From: Candidatus Segetimicrobium genomatis
GTDB lineage: Bacteria > Sysuimicrobiota > Sysuimicrobiia > Sysuimicrobiales > Segetimicrobiaceae
Length of the DNA stretch: 64,000 bases
NCBI GenBank assembly: GCA_005882275.1
Contig: VBAK01000115.1
Span: 1 to 64,000 of the forward strand
Direction: 5' to 3'
Shown here: positions 61,932 through 64,000 of the stretch, in pieces
Layout: each line of letters starts with the position of its first letter
Numbering within the stretch: position 1 is the first letter of the stretch
The notes under the pieces: model-generated
What the model saw: only the letters and a program-made list of their open reading frames with translations
Database searches by the model: none
Told to the model about the DNA's origin: nothing
Translations under genes and position numbers: made by a program

Positions 61932-62407
61932 CGGTCTGCGTCCTCACCTTCCACCGCGCGCGGGCGTCCGGGCCGCGCGATCGCCTCCGGAGCATCCTCG
62001 CCATCCTCTTCCGGAAGGTCGCCGACGGTCACCAGCGGGGAGACGATGGAGGCTCGGGCCGGCCTGGGCGCCGGGCGGGACGCCCCCTGCCGGCGCACCC
62101 GCACCGCCTTGGGCCGCCCGTCCTTCCCGGGAGCCAGCTCGAACGAGACCCCCTCGCCGGGATCCAGGGAACGCAATCCCGTCCCTTCGATGTCGCTGTA
62201 GTGCACGAAGAAGTGGCGGTTCATCGCCTCGCACTCGATGAACCCCCAGCCGTGTTCGAACCGCGAGACGACCCCGGTGAGGCGGCGCCCCCCTTCAACG
62301 CCCGCACCCTCGCCCGCCCCGTTGCCCGCTCGCTCCTCAACCTGCACACCCAGATGGGCGCAGAGCGCTCGGAGCATCGACTCGATGCGATCCAGTTGCG
62401 AAGACAT
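61928..62407 (-). CDS. Cold-shock-domain protein with N- and C-terminal extensions
   Basis: 159-aa protein. After a helical N-terminus (SSQLDRIESMLRALCAHLGVQVEE, possibly coiled-coil) and a Gly-rich linker, the cold-shock domain runs RRLTGVVSRFEHGWGFIECEAMNRHFFVHYSDIEGTGLRSL, with WGFIEC and FFVHYSDI as RNP1/2. The tail is charged and Pro/Arg/Glu-rich. ATG 62407 has GGAGGG upstream; a longer frame to 62440 is possible. Convergent with rtcB and sharing its stop palindrome, it may be another RNA-handling protein. Confidence 0.85.
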   Translation of the reverse strand: MSSQLDRIESMLRALCAHLGVQVEERAGNGAGEGAGVEGGRRLTGVVSRFEHGWGFIECEAMNRHFFVHYSDIEGTGLRSLDPGEGVSFELAPGKDGRPKAVRVRRQGASRPAPRPARASIVSPLVTVGDLPEEDGEDAPEAIARPGRPRAVEGEDADR

Positions 62408-62625
62408 CCGGCAGCCCTCCAACGATGCCTGCGGGTCCACAAACGACCTCGGCTCGCATTGATCATCTACGGGGAGCGGAGGCGGGTTGGTTCGTACTCG
62501 CGCAGACTCACCCGGGGCACTCGGCCCTTGCTACGCACCATAATGCGCCAATGTCCCGGCAACAGTCAAGGCGGCGGACGGAGGACATCTCGGGTGACGG
62601 CGCAGACAGAGCGGACGCGGCTCTG

Positions 62626-64000
62626 CTAGCGGGATTTCGCGTGCGACGATCCCTTGTTGAAGCGGAGCACGAGGCGGGTGTCCGTGGCCTCGACCACATC
62701 CAGCGGGAAGCCGTCGACATGCGCGGTATCAAACCCTGAGAGGTTCCCGGTTTCCGTCGACACCTCGATGGTGACCACCCCGGCCGCGTACGTCCGCAGG
62801 CGGACGGCCTTCACCCCGGTCATCCGGGAGATCGCCGTGATCAGCTTCGAGGCCTGGAGGTAGCTGCTGACAGGGCTGACCACCACCTCACCCTTGGGCA
62901 TGGTATTCCAGTCTCGCTCGCCGCCGGCGCGTGCGGCCGGCTGTTGAGGAACCACCTCTGGGGCGGCGGGCGGGGGCGGAGCGGCTGGCGGGGGAGCTTC
63001 GGGGGGACGTCGAGGCTCAGGCTGTGGGCCCGGCGCGGAAGCAGCACGGACGGGCGGGGCAACGGGCTGCGGGAGCACCACCGGCTCCGGAACCTCAGGG
63101 GCACCGTCCGGCTCACGCTCGAGGCTCGGCGCGGACACCTCATCGTCAGGCGGGGCGGTGGGCCGCGGCGGAGGAACCGGCAGCGGAGCCTCCGGAAGAG
63201 GCGCGGGAGCGGCGGCGGGTCGCGTGAAGGCGCGACGGCGCAGGCCGCCGGCCGCCGAAGCGGCGGGCGCGCCCGCGCCCGCCGGGCCCGCTCCCCCTTC
63301 TTTGAGAACCTCCAGCAGCTGGCGCAGCTTCGGCAGAATATCGTGGACCTCGGCCTGCAGTCCCTCCACGGTCTCGAGCGCGGCGGCGTGGGTCTCCGAG
63401 AGCTCCTCGATCTGCCGGAAGAACCCCGTGCGGTCCGTCTCCGACAGGGCGCCCTCGACCCTGGTGATCAAGCCCTGGAGTTTCTGCTCCGCCGCCTCCT
63501 GGAGTTCGCCGGCCTCCTGCCGCGCCTGCTCGAGCAGACGCTCCGCTTCGTCCTTGACCTGGGCCACCTGTGTGGCGGCGGCCCGCTCGGCCGCATGCAC
63601 CGCCCCCTGGCCGCGCGCCCGGGCGTCCCGGAGGAGGTCGGCGGCCTCTTTGCGGGCGGTCTGCATCATTTCTTCCGCGGCCGCTTTGGCATCGGCGACG
63701 ATGCGCTCGGCTTCCGCCCGGCTGCCCTCCGTCATCTCCTCGGTGACTTTCTGCACATCAAGGACGGCCTTGGAGAGCAGGCTTTCTTGCTGATGATACT
63801 CGGCGATCTTCGCGTTGGCGGCTTCCAACTGCCGGCGGAGCTCGTCGGCGCCGGTGCCCGCCGTCTTCCGTTCCATCGAAATCTTGGCGAGCTCGCTGTT
63901 CAGACGGTCGACTGCCGCGGCGACTTCGGCCAAAAACTCCCTGACCTCCTTGGGATCCAGCCCAAAGGGGGTCCGGGAGAACCGACGCATCGCGATTTCA
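62626..64000 (-). CDS. DivIVA-domain coiled-coil protein, N-terminus beyond window
   Basis: Partial gene (at least 454 aa). The visible N-terminus EIAMRRFSRTPFGLDPKEVREFLAEV matches the middle of the DivIVA membrane-binding motif (LTPLEI...F.R...GYD..EVD.FL), so the true start lies past base 64000 and the ATG at 63990 is internal. A long coiled coil follows (KVTEEMTEGSRAEAERIV, AERAAATQVAQVKDEAERLL), then a disordered Pro/Glu/Ala linker, and a C-terminal alpha/beta domain of about 90 residues (VVVSPVSSYLQASKLITAISRMTGVKAVRLRTYAAGVVTIEVS). DivIVA proteins mark curved membrane and recruit division or pole proteins. The C-terminal domain is not recognised. Confidence 0.85.
   Translation of the reverse strand, partial: EIAMRRFSRTPFGLDPKEVREFLAEVAAAVDRLNSELAKISMERKTAGTGADELRRQLEAANAKIAEYHQQESLLSKAVLDVQKVTEEMTEGSRAEAERIVADAKAAAEEMMQTARKEAADLLRDARARGQGAVHAAERAAATQVAQVKDEAERLLEQARQEAGELQEAAEQKLQGLITRVEGALSETDRTGFFRQIEELSETHAAALETVEGLQAEVHDILPKLRQLLEVLKEGGAGPAGAGAPAASAAGGLRRRAFTRPAAAPAPLPEAPLPVPPPRPTAPPDDEVSAPSLEREPDGAPEVPEPVVLPQPVAPPVRAASAPGPQPEPRRPPEAPPPAAPPPPAAPEVVPQQPAARAGGERDWNTMPKGEVVVSPVSSYLQASKLITAISRMTGVKAVRLRTYAAGVVTIEVSTETGNLSGFDTAHVDGFPLDVVEATDTRLVLRFNKGSSHAKSR

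Overview
The window is GC-rich bacterial chromosome, with short intergenic gaps, many GTG starts and 1- to 4-base start/stop overlaps. I see no phage, transposase, plasmid or CRISPR signature. A DivIVA-type protein, a Fur-family regulator, Tat-exported proteins, an AsmA-like protein and one PEP-CTERM protein occur together. That mix would suit a diderm-like, deep-branching Terrabacteria lineage (for example the uncultured Sysuimicrobiota/ANGP1 group) better than a classical Proteobacterium, but this placement is inference. Most of the window is uptake and catabolism of organic acids, amines, peptides and sugars, as expected of a soil or sediment heterotroph.

Layout. 0-4.2 kb: a patatin-like lipase and an acetyl-CoA synthetase. 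4.2-8.3 kb (minus): a complete polyamine-type ABC operon (potD-A-B-C order). 8.3-11.5 kb (minus): tadA with an unknown partner, an HpcH/HpaI aldolase, and a Fur-family regulator coupled to a VIT1-like metal transporter. 11.6-14.9 kb (plus): a fumarylacetoacetase-family hydrolase, a PEBP protein, a phosphofructokinase with PPi-type residues, and a YCII protein. 15-20.5 kb (minus): a PEP-CTERM protein, then an overlapping hyuA-hyuB-methyltransferase unit. 20.9-25.7 kb (plus): a peptide-type ABC importer and a sulfite-oxidase-family enzyme. 25.7-28.1 kb: MutM, a zinc-ribbon NrtS-like protein, a DUF2182 membrane protein and a small zinc-finger protein.

28.6-38.8 kb: an aldo/keto reductase, a large Pro/Ala/Lys repeat protein, a small secreted protein, an EamA exporter, a zinc alcohol dehydrogenase without a visible start codon, AIM24, DUF4242, RidA, FIST and metallophosphoesterase genes. 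38.8-47.1 kb: a GH63-like glycosidase with an FAD amine/amino-acid oxidase, two D-2-hydroxyacid dehydrogenases, a metallo-beta-lactamase-fold hydrolase and an M19 dipeptidase. 47.5-51.2 kb: a small secreted protein, a beta-propeller/cupredoxin fusion and an AsmA-like protein. 51.3-57.9 kb: a sugar-type ABC importer, an orphan P-loop protein, a VKOR-thioredoxin fusion, an ACMSD-type amidohydrolase and a secreted cyclophilin.

57.9-62.4 kb: a winged-helix gene next to a degenerate LAGLIDADG-like gene, then an RNA-themed stretch: cold-shock protein, zinc-ribbon protein, tRNA-Arg(CCT), archease, RtcB, and a second cold-shock-domain protein. The right edge cuts a DivIVA-domain gene.

The points most worth following are the winged-helix/LAGLIDADG pair, whose acidic catalytic positions look lost, the RNA-repair neighbourhood, the leader terminator before the small zinc-finger gene, and the start-less alcohol dehydrogenase.
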